Below, piece after piece: positions 22,003 to 31,667 of a stretch of 64,000 bases of DNA. Source of the stretch: Polaromonas sp. (GTDB lineage Bacteria > Pseudomonadota > Gammaproteobacteria > Burkholderiales > Burkholderiaceae_C); assembly GCA_013298815.1 (NCBI GenBank), contig JAAFJF010000007.1:1-64000 (forward strand), in the 5' to 3' direction. Below the pieces are notes generated by a model. That model ran no database searches and was not told where the DNA came from. It worked only from the letters and a program-made list of their open reading frames with translations. Position 1 is the first letter of the stretch, and each line of letters begins with the position of its first letter. A program made the position numbers and the translations under genes.

Positions 22003-23394
22003 ATGACTACTACATTTGACTCTTCACTCGACGCTAGTTTCGATACTCTGGGCTTGTCGCCCGCCATCCTCAACGCCATCAAGCTGCAAGGCTATGAGGT
22101 GCCCACAGCCATTCAAACCGAGGCGATTCCTGCGGTTTTAGCTGGTAAAGACGTCTTAGGATCGGCTCAAACCGGTTCTGGCAAAACCGCAGCGTTTTGC
22201 TTGCCGTTGTTGCAGCAACTCCTTCAACAGCAAGAGGGCAAAGCGCGTAGCGTGCGCCATGCGGGGCGCTATACCTCGGCTTTGATTTTGGTGCCGACGC
22301 GGGAGCTGGCGGCGCAAACGGGCGAGTCGATTCGCAGTTTGGCGCAGCATTTGCCGATGCAGCTTAAAGTGGCTGTGCTTTTCGGTGGTGTTTCTATCAA
22401 CCCGCAGATGATGAATTTGCGCGGTGGAGCGGACATTGTGGTCGCCACGCCAGGGCGTTTGCTGGATTTGGTGGCGCACAACGCGCTCAAATTAGGTTCG
22501 GTGCAGATGCTGGTGTTGGACGAAGCGGATCGATTGCTCGACATGGGTGGAAACCCCTCGGCGGGTGGCACGATTCGTACCGGTGGGTTTGCCGAAGAAC
22601 TGGCTGCTATCTTGGCTTTGTTGCCTGAAAAGCGCCAAAGCTTGTTCTTTTCAGCGACCTTTCCCAAAGACGTGCAGGCTTTGGCGGATACGCTGTTGCG
22701 CGACCCAGTGCGGATTGCGGTCGAATCGACCCCGACAACCTCGCCTATCATTTTGCAGCGTGCGATTCAAGTTGACCCAAAACGCCGCACGATGCTGTTG
22801 AAAAAATTGGTAGAAACCAGCGATTGGGAGCAAGTGCTGGTGTTTGTGGCGACCAAGTACGCTGCAGAATTGGTAGCCACTAAGCTTTACAACGCTGGGA
22901 TGAACGCCGTGCCTTTCCACGGCGAGCTGAGCCAAGGGAATCGCACGCAGACGCTGGCGGATTTCAAAGCGAAGAAATGGCAAGTGGTTGTTGCCACCGA
23001 TGTGGCCGCACGCGGTATCGACATTGCCAATCTGGCTGCCGTGGTGAATTACGACTTGCCGCGCTCCAGCGTGGACTACATCCACCGCATTGGCCGCACG
23101 GGCCGCGCGGGTGAGAGTGGGGTGGCGATTAGCTTTGTGAGTGCGGACACAGAAGCGCATTTTCGCTTGATTGAAAAGCGCCAAGGCTTGAATTTGATTC
23201 GTGAGCAAATTGAAGGCTTTGAGCCCGAAATCGTTTTAGCGCCGATCAAACCAGTTGTGACGAGTGAAGATGGTAGCTCTGATGAAGCTTTGAAATCACC
23301 GAATCACCCTAAAAACGGCGGCATCAAAGGCAAACGCCCGAGCAAAAAAGACAAGCAGCGTGCTTTGGCTGCAAAAGGGCATGGTCAGGGGTAA
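22003..23394 (+). CDS. rhlE: DEAD-box RNA helicase, RhlE type
   Basis: From Met at 22003 the protein has 463 residues with the full motif set: Q motif (Y-E-V-P-T-A-I-Q), A-Q-T-G-S-G-K-T, P-T-R-E-L-A, T-P-G-R, D-E-A-D, S-A-T, and the C-terminal A-R-G-I-D and H-R-I-G-R-T-G-R. The basic tail is typical of RhlE, which unwinds RNA in ribosome maturation and RNA decay. Confidence 0.92.
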   Translation: MTTTFDSSLDASFDTLGLSPAILNAIKLQGYEVPTAIQTEAIPAVLAGKDVLGSAQTGSGKTAAFCLPLLQQLLQQQEGKARSVRHAGRYTSALILVPTRELAAQTGESIRSLAQHLPMQLKVAVLFGGVSINPQMMNLRGGADIVVATPGRLLDLVAHNALKLGSVQMLVLDEADRLLDMGGNPSAGGTIRTGGFAEELAAILALLPEKRQSLFFSATFPKDVQALADTLLRDPVRIAVESTPTTSPIILQRAIQVDPKRRTMLLKKLVETSDWEQVLVFVATKYAAELVATKLYNAGMNAVPFHGELSQGNRTQTLADFKAKKWQVVVATDVAARGIDIANLAAVVNYDLPRSSVDYIHRIGRTGRAGESGVAISFVSADTEAHFRLIEKRQGLNLIREQIEGFEPEIVLAPIKPVVTSEDGSSDEALKSPNHPKNGGIKGKRPSKKDKQRALAAKGHGQG

Positions 23395-23410
23395 ACTCAT
23401 GATTTATGAA

Positions 23411-23476
23411 TTCCCGCCTTCGCAGGAATGACGGGATTATTGCAGGAATGACGGGATTATTGCAGGAATGACGGGC
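23411..23476. repeat. ATTCCCGC-type repeat with three tandem 20-bp units before ispF
   Basis: An inverted repeat (ATTCCCGCCTTCGCAGGAAT) runs into three head-to-tail units of GCAGGAATGACGGGATTATT, the last partial. They begin at 23422, 23442 and 23462. The array ends 5 bases before the ispF start, so it forms most of the leader of that gene. Confidence 0.85.
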
Positions 23477-23480
23477 TTTT

Positions 23481-23963
23481 ATGAACATTCGAATTGGTGA
23501 AGGCTGGGACGTACATGCGCTGGTAGCTGGGCGCAAGCTGGTTATTGGCGGGGTGGAGATTCCACATACCACGGGTTTGCTGGGGCATTCGGATGCAGAT
23601 GTGCTGCTGCACGCAATCACCGACGCGCTCTTGGGAGCTGCTGGTTTAGGTGACATTGGCCGGCATTTTCCGGATACGAGTGCCGATTTTAAAGATGCGG
23701 ATTCCTGGGTACTGCTGCAATTGACGGGGCAGCAGATTGAAGCCAAGGGCTACGCAGTCATTAATATCGACAGCACAGTGATTGCACAAGCACCCAAACT
23801 TGCGCCGTATATCAACGCCATGCGTGAACGGATTGCGGCTGCATTGGGTGTTACCGTGTCCCAGGTAAATGTGAAGGCTAAGACCGCGGAAAAGATGGGA
23901 CCAGTAGGTGAACTGAAAAGTATGGAAGCGCGCGCTGTAGTGCTGTTAATTTCCAGTAATTAA
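23481..23963 (+). CDS. ispF: 2-C-methyl-D-erythritol 2,4-cyclodiphosphate synthase
   Basis: The 160-residue protein has the metal-binding G-W-D-V-H (residues 8-12) and [10 protein letters not shown]. The C-terminal K-A-K-T-A-E-K-M-G completes the family pattern. It converts CDP-ME-2-phosphate to MEcPP in the non-mevalonate isoprenoid pathway. The usual partner ispD is not in the window. A tandem repeat occupies its leader, and its TAA stop shares bases with the stop of the convergent kinase gene. Confidence 0.95.
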   Translation: MNIRIGEGWDVHALVAGRKLVIGGVEIPHTTGLLGHSDADVLLHAITDALLGAAGLGDIGRHFPDTSADFKDADSWVLLQLTGQQIEAKGYAVINIDSTVIAQAPKLAPYINAMRERIAAALGVTVSQVNVKAKTAEKMGPVGELKSMEARAVVLLISSN

Positions 23964-25525
23964 GGATTTTTATCGTTGGCTGTTTTTTGCGCAGCTAGTT
24001 TGTGCTCTGGGCGCATGAGGCTGATTTCTGCCATGAATCCTCCGTCTTCACCTGCTTTTCGTTGACGCTGCGCTAAATTATCGTCCTTGTCTTGCGGCAG
24101 AGGTCTGCCCCAGTTACTCAGGCTGAGTTTGCCTTGCATGCCTTGCACTGCTTTTTCTACAATGGCTAAACCTAAGCCCGTACCCGTTACGTTACTGCGC
24201 GCTTCATTGGCGCGAAAGAAAGGTACATTGAGCTGGTTAAGGACTTCTGGCGATACGCCGGCACCATGATCGCGGACGATCAATACCACCCAATCTCCCT
24301 GAATGCGGGCATCAATATCAACTTTTGCAATTTCAACAGGCTCTTCAAACAATCGCGTGGGTGACCATGCTTCGTCGTCTGCCTCATAGCTTTGTGCGTC
24401 GGGAATCGGTAGCACATGTTGCAGGTGTTTGGTATCCAGCATATGTGCCGGGTAGATGGTGGACTTGCCATACCGACGCGCGTTTTCAAGCAAATTTGCA
24501 ATCACGCGCTGTAACTCCACGGCATCAGCCATGACCTGTAAATCGGGTGAAACATTATTGGACACCGCAATATCTTGCGCATCTTTGGCAGCGTTGTTGA
24601 CGAACTGGGCAGCAGCTGCAACCACAGTTGCTAAATTAATAATCTGCAACTGAGACACATGTGGACGCGCATAGTCTAAAAATTTACCCAAAATGGCGTT
24701 GATTTGCTCTATGTCTTGACTCATTTCAAAACGCGCATCGTTGTCTGACACGCTAAGCTCTGTCTCCAAGCGTAATCTGGCTAATGGGGTTCTTAAGTCG
24801 TGTGAAATGCCCGCCAGCATGACTATGCGATCTGCCTCGACCTTGGACAGTTGAGCCGTCATTTTGTTGAAACCTCGATTCACCTGATGAATTTCAGTGG
24901 TGAATACGTTTTCATTGAGTTTGACTTTGTCAAAATGACCTTGCCGAACGTGATTAGCTGCTAAAGATAGCTGCTTTAAGGGGCGATTGAGCAAACCACC
25001 AATTGCCAAAGAACCTACCATAGACATAGCGATCGCTAAGGCAATCCAGTACAACCATGCGTCGCTGTTAACTGGTTCAATCCTAACCATGTCGGTTTGT
25101 AGCCAGTAGGGGTCACCTTGGATAGCAAAACTGACCCATAAACCTGGCATACCGTTGACGCGATCTGAGACAATCGTTTCATTACCAAGTCGCTTTTTAA
25201 GCTCAAGCTCTAGCAGTTGACGGTAGTTGTCAATCGCATAGGTAGATATTTTGTCTTCGGGCTCACGTGGACGGATGTACAAGCCTTCTTGGTCAGAAAT
25301 ATTTTTAATCAACGCCGTGCGGTAAATCGCATCAGCATGAACCAAAGAACTGCGGGTTAAATTGACTGCAGAGCTGATTTGACGTGCTGCTAACTGCGCC
25401 CGTGAATCGTATTCCAATGCTTTGAAGCTGATATACCAAACTATAGAGGAAGCCAAAATCAGAAGTACCAGCAGCACAAATGTGCGCCAGAATAAACTGA
25501 TTTGAAGAAGATGGCGAATTTTCAT
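23960..25525 (-). CDS. envZ: OmpR-cognate sensor histidine kinase (EnvZ-like)
   Basis: The 521-residue protein has two membrane segments (about 12-32 and 160-182) around a periplasmic sensor, a HAMP domain, the phospho-accepting H-box [12 protein letters not shown], the N box (N-L-L-E-N-A-R-R-Y), and D-H-G-A-G-V and G-T-G-L-G-L-A-I for ATP binding. The ATPase domain contains an insertion of about 40 residues after the N box. It follows ompR by 63 bases in the same operon. Confidence 0.88.
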   Translation of the reverse strand: MKIRHLLQISLFWRTFVLLVLLILASSIVWYISFKALEYDSRAQLAARQISSAVNLTRSSLVHADAIYRTALIKNISDQEGLYIRPREPEDKISTYAIDNYRQLLELELKKRLGNETIVSDRVNGMPGLWVSFAIQGDPYWLQTDMVRIEPVNSDAWLYWIALAIAMSMVGSLAIGGLLNRPLKQLSLAANHVRQGHFDKVKLNENVFTTEIHQVNRGFNKMTAQLSKVEADRIVMLAGISHDLRTPLARLRLETELSVSDNDARFEMSQDIEQINAILGKFLDYARPHVSQLQIINLATVVAAAAQFVNNAAKDAQDIAVSNNVSPDLQVMADAVELQRVIANLLENARRYGKSTIYPAHMLDTKHLQHVLPIPDAQSYEADDEAWSPTRLFEEPVEIAKVDIDARIQGDWVVLIVRDHGAGVSPEVLNQLNVPFFRANEARSNVTGTGLGLAIVEKAVQGMQGKLSLSNWGRPLPQDKDDNLAQRQRKAGEDGGFMAEISLMRPEHKLAAQKTANDKNP

Positions 25526-25588
25526 GGCTATAGCTCAGGTAGTCACCCCGAGTTTAAGCCAATACATGGCTCAAATTGAATGACAAAT

Positions 25589-26335
25589 TTAGTGTGTTGA
25601 GCTGGATTGCTCAGTATCTGGAACAAATACGTAGCCCACACCCCACACGGTTTGAATATGGCGCGGCTTTGCAGGGTCGATTTCAATAAGTTTTCGTAAC
25701 CGTGAAATTTGCACGTCTAAACTGCGATCAAAAGCTTCAAACTCACGACCACGCGCTAGCTGCGCCAATTTGTCGCGCGACATAGGGATACGCGGGTGAC
25801 GTACCAGCGTTTTGAGCATAGCAAATTCACCTGTGGTAAGAGGCAAATCCTCGCCATTTTTGGACAAACTGCGGGCTGCCATGTCAAACAAGTACTCTCC
25901 GAACCTGACTGGGGTGTCATCGCTGGACGGTGCGCCAGGTGCTTCAGTTGCTGGGCGACGGCGCAAAACAGCGTGGATGCGGGCTAACAATTCGCGTGGG
26001 TTGAAGGGTTTACTCAGGTAATCGTCTGCGCCAACTTCCAAGCCAACAATGCGGTCAACATCTTCACTTTTAGCGGTCAACATGATGATTGGGATGCGGT
26101 TATTCGCAGAGCGCAAGCGGCGGCAAATAGACAAACCATCTTCACCAGGCATCATCAGGTCGAGCACGATCAGGTCAATAGCATCACGTTGCATAAATCT
26201 GTCCATGGCTTTGCCGTCTTCCGCCAAAATCACGTCAAATCCTTCCTGCGTCAAATAACGGCGCAGCAAGTCACGGATGCGGGTGTCGTCGTCAACGACC
26301 AAAATGCGGGTGGTTTGTGTGGTGCTTTGGTTCAT
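25589..26335 (-). CDS. ompR: OmpR-type response regulator
   Basis: The 248-residue protein has a receiver with V-V-D-D-D, phosphoacceptor Asp in V-L-D-L-M-M-P-G, and K-P-F-N-P-R-E-L. A winged-helix domain follows (R-S-L-D-V-Q-I-S-R-L-R-K-L-I and W-G-V-G-Y-V-F). It controls outer-membrane and osmotic responses with the downstream kinase. Confidence 0.92.
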   Translation of the reverse strand: MNQSTTQTTRILVVDDDTRIRDLLRRYLTQEGFDVILAEDGKAMDRFMQRDAIDLIVLDLMMPGEDGLSICRRLRSANNRIPIIMLTAKSEDVDRIVGLEVGADDYLSKPFNPRELLARIHAVLRRRPATEAPGAPSSDDTPVRFGEYLFDMAARSLSKNGEDLPLTTGEFAMLKTLVRHPRIPMSRDKLAQLARGREFEAFDRSLDVQISRLRKLIEIDPAKPRHIQTVWGVGYVFVPDTEQSSSTH

Positions 26336-26541
26336 AGAGTGCCTGAAATATATGTTGCCTGAAAGTTAAAATACGCGGTTACATTTACAAGAACGTATTT
26401 TGCAGCGTAGAACGCCTTCTGCAAGACTTTAAAGCCTTACTTTGACAAATTCTTACAACTCTTGCGAAATTGAGCATATAGTTTTTAAGCCACATGGACA
26501 AGTTACGTGCACCAATCCGTTACAGTAACTACTTCTTCATC

Positions 26542-26949
26542 ATGAAAACTTATAGCGTTTATCTTCAGTTTGGCTTATGGTTGGCTGCATGCATGCCATT
26601 GCCCAGTTACGCCGGTATGGAGGTGCCACATTGGCTATATCCAGAGTGGATAGCGGCTAAGGTCATGGAGTTTCATGCCCGAAACTCAGAGCGGTATGAG
26701 CAGACACAAATAGTCGCGCAATTAAAAACTACGACCACCCCTATATCTTCGTCAAATTCTGTCTCCATCGTCACGATAACAGCATCACCGACTGCGGGAA
26801 CCACAACCCCAACAACAACGATGAACAGCGAAACAAGTGCTCGCAAAATCAGCCTGGCGCCAGTGGAAACTGCAACCGCTAAAGTCAATGAAAAGTACCT
26901 CTCTAAAGAAGAGTTGATAGAGCTGAGGAAGCAGTTACGTCAAAAGTAA
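26542..26949 (+). CDS. Exported Thr/Ser-rich protein, unknown function
   Basis: From Met at 26542 the product has 135 residues, with a signal peptide ending near P-S-Y-A. A conserved-looking block P-H-W-L-Y-P-E-W-I-A-A-K-V-M-E-F-H follows, then a Thr-rich low-complexity linker and a charged C-terminus (K-E-E-L-I-E-L-R-K-Q-L-R). The upstream start at 26494 is possible but would put 16 residues before the signal peptide. Family not recognised. Confidence 0.6.
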   Translation: MKTYSVYLQFGLWLAACMPLPSYAGMEVPHWLYPEWIAAKVMEFHARNSERYEQTQIVAQLKTTTTPISSSNSVSIVTITASPTAGTTTPTTTMNSETSARKISLAPVETATAKVNEKYLSKEELIELRKQLRQK

Positions 26950-26995
26950 ACGTTACCCAGTCATGAAGCTATTTTTAAACGAAGTTAAGATATAA

Positions 26996-27733
26996 ATGAT
27001 GAAGCAGTGTATTAATTTTGCTATTAAATTTATAGCGATAAATTTAATAATAATGCCGGCTAGTATCGTATTTTCCCAATCAAATCAAGATATTGGTCGT
27101 TACAAAGAACCGCAAAATATCGTGCAGCTAAGTGTTAACGCCGCACTTGAAGTACAACAAGATATTTTGACCATCAGTTTGAGCGCAACGCGCGAAGCTG
27201 CAGATGCGAATGTGGTTCAAACACAGCTTAAAACGGCGCTAGAGGCAGCATTGTCAGAGGCTAAAAAAAATGTCCAGCCCGGGCAAGTTGATGTCAAGAC
27301 CGGCAACTTTAGTTTGTATCCTCGCTACAGCAGAGATGGCAAAATCAATGGGTGGCAGGGTACGACAGAGTTGATTTTAGAAGGGCGAGACTTCGCAAAA
27401 ATCAGCTCAGTTGCAGGAAAAATTCAAACTTTAACGATTGCAAATGTTGCTTTTAGCCTTAGTCGTGACCAGCGTGCCAAAGTAGAAACAGAAGCACAAC
27501 ATATGGCCATAGACCGTTTTCGTGCCAAAGCATCAGATATTGCTAAAAACTTTGGCATGACCAGCTACAGCTTGCGAGAAGTGGCTGTCAACGCGGGCGA
27601 CCAAGGCTTTGTCGCGCGACCTCGTATGGCTGAAATGAGTATCAAAATGTCATCAGCTGACGCACCCGTACCCGTAGAAGCTGGTAAAACCAGTGTCGTT
27701 GTGACAGTAAGCGGAACTGTGCAACTTCGCTAG
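26996..27733 (+). CDS. SIMPL (DUF541) domain periplasmic protein with repeat-derived signal peptide
   Basis: The 245-residue protein matches SIMPL/DUF541 proteins (I-V-Q-L-S-V-N-A-A-L-E-V near residue 41, and W-Q-G-T-T-E-L-I-L-E-G). The family is periplasmic and linked to stress tolerance, with unclear mechanism. Residues about 7-27 of the signal peptide (N-F-A-I-K-F-I-A-I-N-L...A-S-I-V-F-S) are encoded by a dispersed-repeat copy in the same frame as in the DUF1223 gene. Start at 26996 or 26999, no strong ribosome site. Confidence 0.82.
   Translation: MMKQCINFAIKFIAINLIIMPASIVFSQSNQDIGRYKEPQNIVQLSVNAALEVQQDILTISLSATREAADANVVQTQLKTALEAALSEAKKNVQPGQVDVKTGNFSLYPRYSRDGKINGWQGTTELILEGRDFAKISSVAGKIQTLTIANVAFSLSRDQRAKVETEAQHMAIDRFRAKASDIAKNFGMTSYSLREVAVNAGDQGFVARPRMAEMSIKMSSADAPVPVEAGKTSVVVTVSGTVQLR
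27015..27076 (+). repeat. Dispersed repeat, copy 9 (in the SIMPL signal peptide)
   Basis: TTTGCTATTAAATTTATAGC, then a diverged middle, then ATGCCGGCTAGTATCGTATT. Both ends match copy 7 closely. It encodes the hydrophobic core of the signal peptide. Confidence 0.75.
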
Positions 27734-27808
27734 GCGTAGGCATTGCACAAGCATCGTGATATATTTCTACATTATCCATCTTTGGGCGTGGAAAGAAGTG
27801 AATAGGTC

Positions 27809-28198
27809 ATGATGCAACAAACCATTGATGAGCGCGCAAATAATAACTACCTTTATGTAGCTGAAGCTGTAAAAAAGGTTTGTGATATTGATCTGGTGCA
27901 TGAAATGTTATTCATGCTTCATGCGTCGATTCAAAATGATTGGTCTGAATTTGAAAATTTTTCCAAATTGCGCCAGTTTGCATCAGCAGCCAATGTTTTG
28001 CATGGGATGAAAGGCACGATACCGATTTTTTCAGATAGAAAAACTGAAGAAATAATGCAGAAAACCGAATCGCTACTGCGAACTTCTTCAAGCGAATCTG
28101 ACATCAAAAGCTCGACGGACGATCTGCGTTTTCAAATGCAAGGCTTTATGTATGAACTAGATTTGTGGGTCAAAGCGCAACAAAAAATTACTATTTGA
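27809..28198 (+). CDS. HPt-like phosphotransfer protein
   Basis: The 129-residue helical protein has the motif V-L-H-G-M-K-G-T-I-P-I-F around residue 70, resembling the phospho-accepting HxxKG of HPt domains. There is no other domain. It would relay phosphate between a hybrid kinase and a response regulator. Unpaired regulators in this window (the amyloid-locus regulator, the HD-GYP protein) are conceivable partners, but nothing in the sequence shows this. Confidence 0.6.
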   Translation: MMQQTIDERANNNYLYVAEAVKKVCDIDLVHEMLFMLHASIQNDWSEFENFSKLRQFASAANVLHGMKGTIPIFSDRKTEEIMQKTESLLRTSSSESDIKSSTDDLRFQMQGFMYELDLWVKAQQKITI

Positions 28199-28218
28199 CC
28201 CCCTTCATCTTGCAAAAA

Positions 28219-29163
28219 TCAGAGCTCCATATTTTGTAAAAATTGACGAAAAGCAGCGCCCACTTCAGGATGCTGCAGCGCAAGCTCTACGGTAGCCTCC
28301 AAAAAACCTTCTTTGCTGCCGCAGTCGTATCTTTTGCCAAAATACTGGTAAGCGTGTACGTGCTGCGTTTTCAGTAGATTTGCGATACCGTCTGTGAGTT
28401 GAATTTCGCCGTGAACGCCAGTTGCTTGTTGTCTGATTTGGTTGAAAATCTCAGGTGTCAAAATATATCGACCTGCAACGGCTAAATTTGACGGTGCGTT
28501 CTCTTGCCTAGGTTTTTCTACTATTTTTGTTACTCTGCTCAAACGTTCTTCAACCTCTTCGCTAGCCACAATACCGTATCTGCTAACCATATCCATTGGT
28601 ACTTCTTGCACAGCTAAGATAGATGTTCCTAAATGCTCATAAAGCTTGACCATTTGCGCCAAAACAGACAAATGTGTTGCACTAATTTGGTCTGGAGTAG
28701 GTTTGTTAATCATCAAATCATCAGCCAACAGAACTGCAAATGGTTCGTTGCCAACCATGCGTTCTGCACACAGAACTGCATGTCCTAGTCCCAACGATCG
28801 CGGTTGTCGAACGTACGAGCAGTCCATATCATCAGGTTTTATGTCTTGAACTAACTTTAATAATGCATGTTTGTTGTTGGTTTCTAACTCCGCTTCAAGT
28901 TCATATGCTGTATCGAAATGGTCCTCAATTGACCGCTTGTTGCGACCCGTCACAAAAATCATATGCCTGATACCAGCTGAATAGGCTTCTTCTATTGCGT
29001 ATTGGATTAAAGGCTTGTCAACAACAGGCAGCATTTCTTTAGGTTGCGCCTTAGTTGCGGGTAAAAATCGGGTGCCCAGTCCGGCAACTGGGAATACAGC
29101 TTTTGTAACTGCAGCTCTAGCAATATTTGGTTTGACATGGTTAGTAAAATCAGAAAGTGCCAT
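28219..29163 (-). CDS. galU: UTP-glucose-1-phosphate uridylyltransferase
   Basis: The 314-residue protein has [15 protein letters not shown] (residues 24-38) and V-D-K-P-L-I-Q-Y-A, the GalU nucleotidyltransferase signatures. It makes UDP-glucose, a precursor for the exopolysaccharide encoded next to it. Confidence 0.95.
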   Translation of the reverse strand: MALSDFTNHVKPNIARAAVTKAVFPVAGLGTRFLPATKAQPKEMLPVVDKPLIQYAIEEAYSAGIRHMIFVTGRNKRSIEDHFDTAYELEAELETNNKHALLKLVQDIKPDDMDCSYVRQPRSLGLGHAVLCAERMVGNEPFAVLLADDLMINKPTPDQISATHLSVLAQMVKLYEHLGTSILAVQEVPMDMVSRYGIVASEEVEERLSRVTKIVEKPRQENAPSNLAVAGRYILTPEIFNQIRQQATGVHGEIQLTDGIANLLKTQHVHAYQYFGKRYDCGSKEGFLEATVELALQHPEVGAAFRQFLQNMEL

Positions 29164-29216
29164 GGTGATGTCTCCTATATAAAATTTTAAGCAAGGTGAT
29201 TTTAAAAATGAATAAC

Positions 29217-30350
29217 TTATTTAAATTTAACTAAAGCTTTGTCAATTTCAATTTGAAATTTCTCTTTGAATTTAGGTATTGCGAAAGCCTGAGCATGGTT
29301 ATGTATGTCATTTGGTACAAATTTTGATGCATTAACTTCAAAATCTTGTATGGCTTGAATAATCGATGACGCGGTTTGTTCGTGAAAGAACATGCCTGTC
29401 GGCGCAAAACCTGGCACGCCAATTGATACAACCGTTTCTAGAGCACCTCCTTTGCCGAACGCAATGACAGGTGTACCACAAGCTTGAGCCTCAACGGGGA
29501 CAATTCCAAAATCTTCTTCCGACGGGAATATAAAAGCTTTTGCTTTTGATAAATAGTTATTAACTTCTGCAGCAGGTAAAAAGCCAGGAAATATTGTGTT
29601 CGGTCCAGCTTTATTTTTTATTTTTTCCATCTCAGGCCCATCTCCAAGAATATACAGTTTTTTATCTGGCATATTCTTAAATGCCTCGGCTACGATATCT
29701 AACCGTTTGAAGGGAACAAATCTTCCTGCTGTGACGTAATAATCGTCTTTTTCATGTTGAAGCTTAAATATAGAAGTATCAACTGGCGGATTGACTATAG
29801 TACTTTCTCTGCCGTAGTATTTGGAAATACGACGGGATACAAATTTTGAATTAGATACGAAATGATCAACACTGTTGTTTGATCGAACGTCCCATGTTCT
29901 GATTTTATGTAATTGCCAGCGAGCAAACCAGCTTTTAAGTCCTTTTTCTAAGTTCATTTCACGTAAATACTCATGGTAATGATCCCACGCATATCTCATG
30001 GGTGAATGACAATACGAAACATGTACCTGGTTAGGTCCAGTTAAAACGCCTTTAGCCACGCAGTAGGTGCTCGAGATAACTAAATCGTAATGTGATAAAT
30101 CAAATTGTTCAATAGCAAATGGCATTAAAGGCAAAAATTTGCGGTAATGCCGTTTTGCACCAGGCAAATTTTGTAGAAAACTTGTAATCGGTTTTTTACC
30201 TCTTAAAAAATGGCGTTGATTATCTGGAACAAAGTCAATAAGTGAAAAAACATCTGCCTGCGGATACATGTCTAGTATGTGCTCCAAAACACGTTCAGCA
30301 CCACCGTATATAACTAGCCAATCATGAACAACTGCTACTCTCATTTGCAA
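29217..30350 (-). CDS. Glycosyltransferase family 4 (WbaZ-like)
   Basis: The 377-residue protein starts [18 protein letters not shown]. The GT-B C-terminal half has [22 protein letters not shown], the retaining GT4 donor-binding motif. It adds a sugar to the lipid-linked repeat unit at the cytoplasmic membrane face. It lies between galU and another GT in a minus-strand group. Confidence 0.88.
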   Translation of the reverse strand: MQMRVAVVHDWLVIYGGAERVLEHILDMYPQADVFSLIDFVPDNQRHFLRGKKPITSFLQNLPGAKRHYRKFLPLMPFAIEQFDLSHYDLVISSTYCVAKGVLTGPNQVHVSYCHSPMRYAWDHYHEYLREMNLEKGLKSWFARWQLHKIRTWDVRSNNSVDHFVSNSKFVSRRISKYYGRESTIVNPPVDTSIFKLQHEKDDYYVTAGRFVPFKRLDIVAEAFKNMPDKKLYILGDGPEMEKIKNKAGPNTIFPGFLPAAEVNNYLSKAKAFIFPSEEDFGIVPVEAQACGTPVIAFGKGGALETVVSIGVPGFAPTGMFFHEQTASSIIQAIQDFEVNASKFVPNDIHNHAQAFAIPKFKEKFQIEIDKALVKFK

Positions 30351-30407
30351 GCTCCTATAATATTTGATTTATATATGTTTATTTCATTAAATGTATTTAA
30401 TGCTTGC

Positions 30408-31520
30408 TCAAATTTTTACTGACTTTTCTAAAATTTTCAGCAAATGTGTAGCACTTTTCCTCCATGTGAATTGTTTTGCGTGAACTTTACTTGCTTCGCG
30501 CATGACGCTTACTTGTTCTGGATTTTTGACTAAAAAAGAAATTGAATTAGCTATAGTGGAGGGATCATTGGGATCGCAATACAAAGCAGCTGATCCGCAC
30601 ACTTCTGGTAATGATGAGCAATTACTCGTTATAACAGGACATCCGAGCAGCATAGCTTCTAAAGGTGGGAGGCCAAATCCCTCGTAGAAAGAAGGGAAGA
30701 CAAGACACATAGCATTTTCATACAGGCCTGCTAAAGTTTCGTCGCTGACGTACCCCATTTCAACAACACGATCGCTATTCAATTTCGACTCTTTGAATAC
30801 TTTTGAATACTGTTGACCAACGATAACGCAATGAGGAGCATCTGTCCCAAGAAGTTCAAGCGCTTTTAAAACACTAGCGAAATTTTTATTAGGACTTGCG
30901 CTAGATACTGCAAGCACATAGGGTTTACCATTGAGTTTAGACAATACATCAATAGGAGCTTGCGGTTTAAATTTTTGTATGTGTTCGCAACCAAGAAGAA
31001 CTGTTTCAAATTTTTCGGGAGATATTCCCGTGTATTTAATCAATTCAGATTTAGAAAATTCTGAATTGGTCAAAATCTTTTTACTCCTCCTTCCTGCGAT
31101 GTTTAGCAATGCTTTGTACCACCACTTAAACTTCCAATCAAAGTTTTGAGGAATAGCATAAACTTGGGCATCATGAAAGAAGATAACTTGGTTAGCTCTG
31201 AGTAAGGGCCCGGTGTTGCACAGGCTTAGCACCCAGTCCTCAGGTGGCAAATTTGCCAAATCAAGCTGCTCCCAAATATGCCCTTTGCGTCGTCCAACTG
31301 TCTTGATCTCCCATCCTTTTGCAAAAGACGGGACAGGGAACGATGAGTCGTTTTCAATGGCCAGTTTGAAATGTAATTGATGACCGTTGTGATCGTAGCG
31401 ACCTTGGTCGTCTAAGTAGTCATGAGAAAGGCTAGACAAGATTTCGCCAGCTACCCTTTCCACGCCTGTTATTTTTCGTGTCAAGAATCGACCGTTAACC
31501 CAAATTGTTTTTGAATTCAT
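30408..31520 (-). CDS. Glycosyltransferase family 4
   Basis: The 370-residue protein has W-V-N-G-R-F-L-T-R-K-I-T-G-V-E-R at its start and F-P-S-F-Y-E-G-F-G-L-P-P-L-E-A-M near residue 280, the E-x7-E motif of GT4. Sugar specificity cannot be read. It is divergent from the initiating sugar transferase gene across 147 bases, which must hold the promoters of both arms of the cluster. Confidence 0.88.
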   Translation of the reverse strand: MNSKTIWVNGRFLTRKITGVERVAGEILSSLSHDYLDDQGRYDHNGHQLHFKLAIENDSSFPVPSFAKGWEIKTVGRRKGHIWEQLDLANLPPEDWVLSLCNTGPLLRANQVIFFHDAQVYAIPQNFDWKFKWWYKALLNIAGRRSKKILTNSEFSKSELIKYTGISPEKFETVLLGCEHIQKFKPQAPIDVLSKLNGKPYVLAVSSASPNKNFASVLKALELLGTDAPHCVIVGQQYSKVFKESKLNSDRVVEMGYVSDETLAGLYENAMCLVFPSFYEGFGLPPLEAMLLGCPVITSNCSSLPEVCGSAALYCDPNDPSTIANSISFLVKNPEQVSVMREASKVHAKQFTWRKSATHLLKILEKSVKI

Positions 31521-31667
31521 GTTGATAGCTTTGAAGAAAGTTTAAAAAAATGAAAAAGTTTGCATCGATTTGCTTTACTATATTAGAGTTGGAGTTGATT
31601 ACAAGATCAATACAAGAAATTTTTAGTAAAAGCACCAACAAATGTTAAATTTTGTGGAGACGATCAA

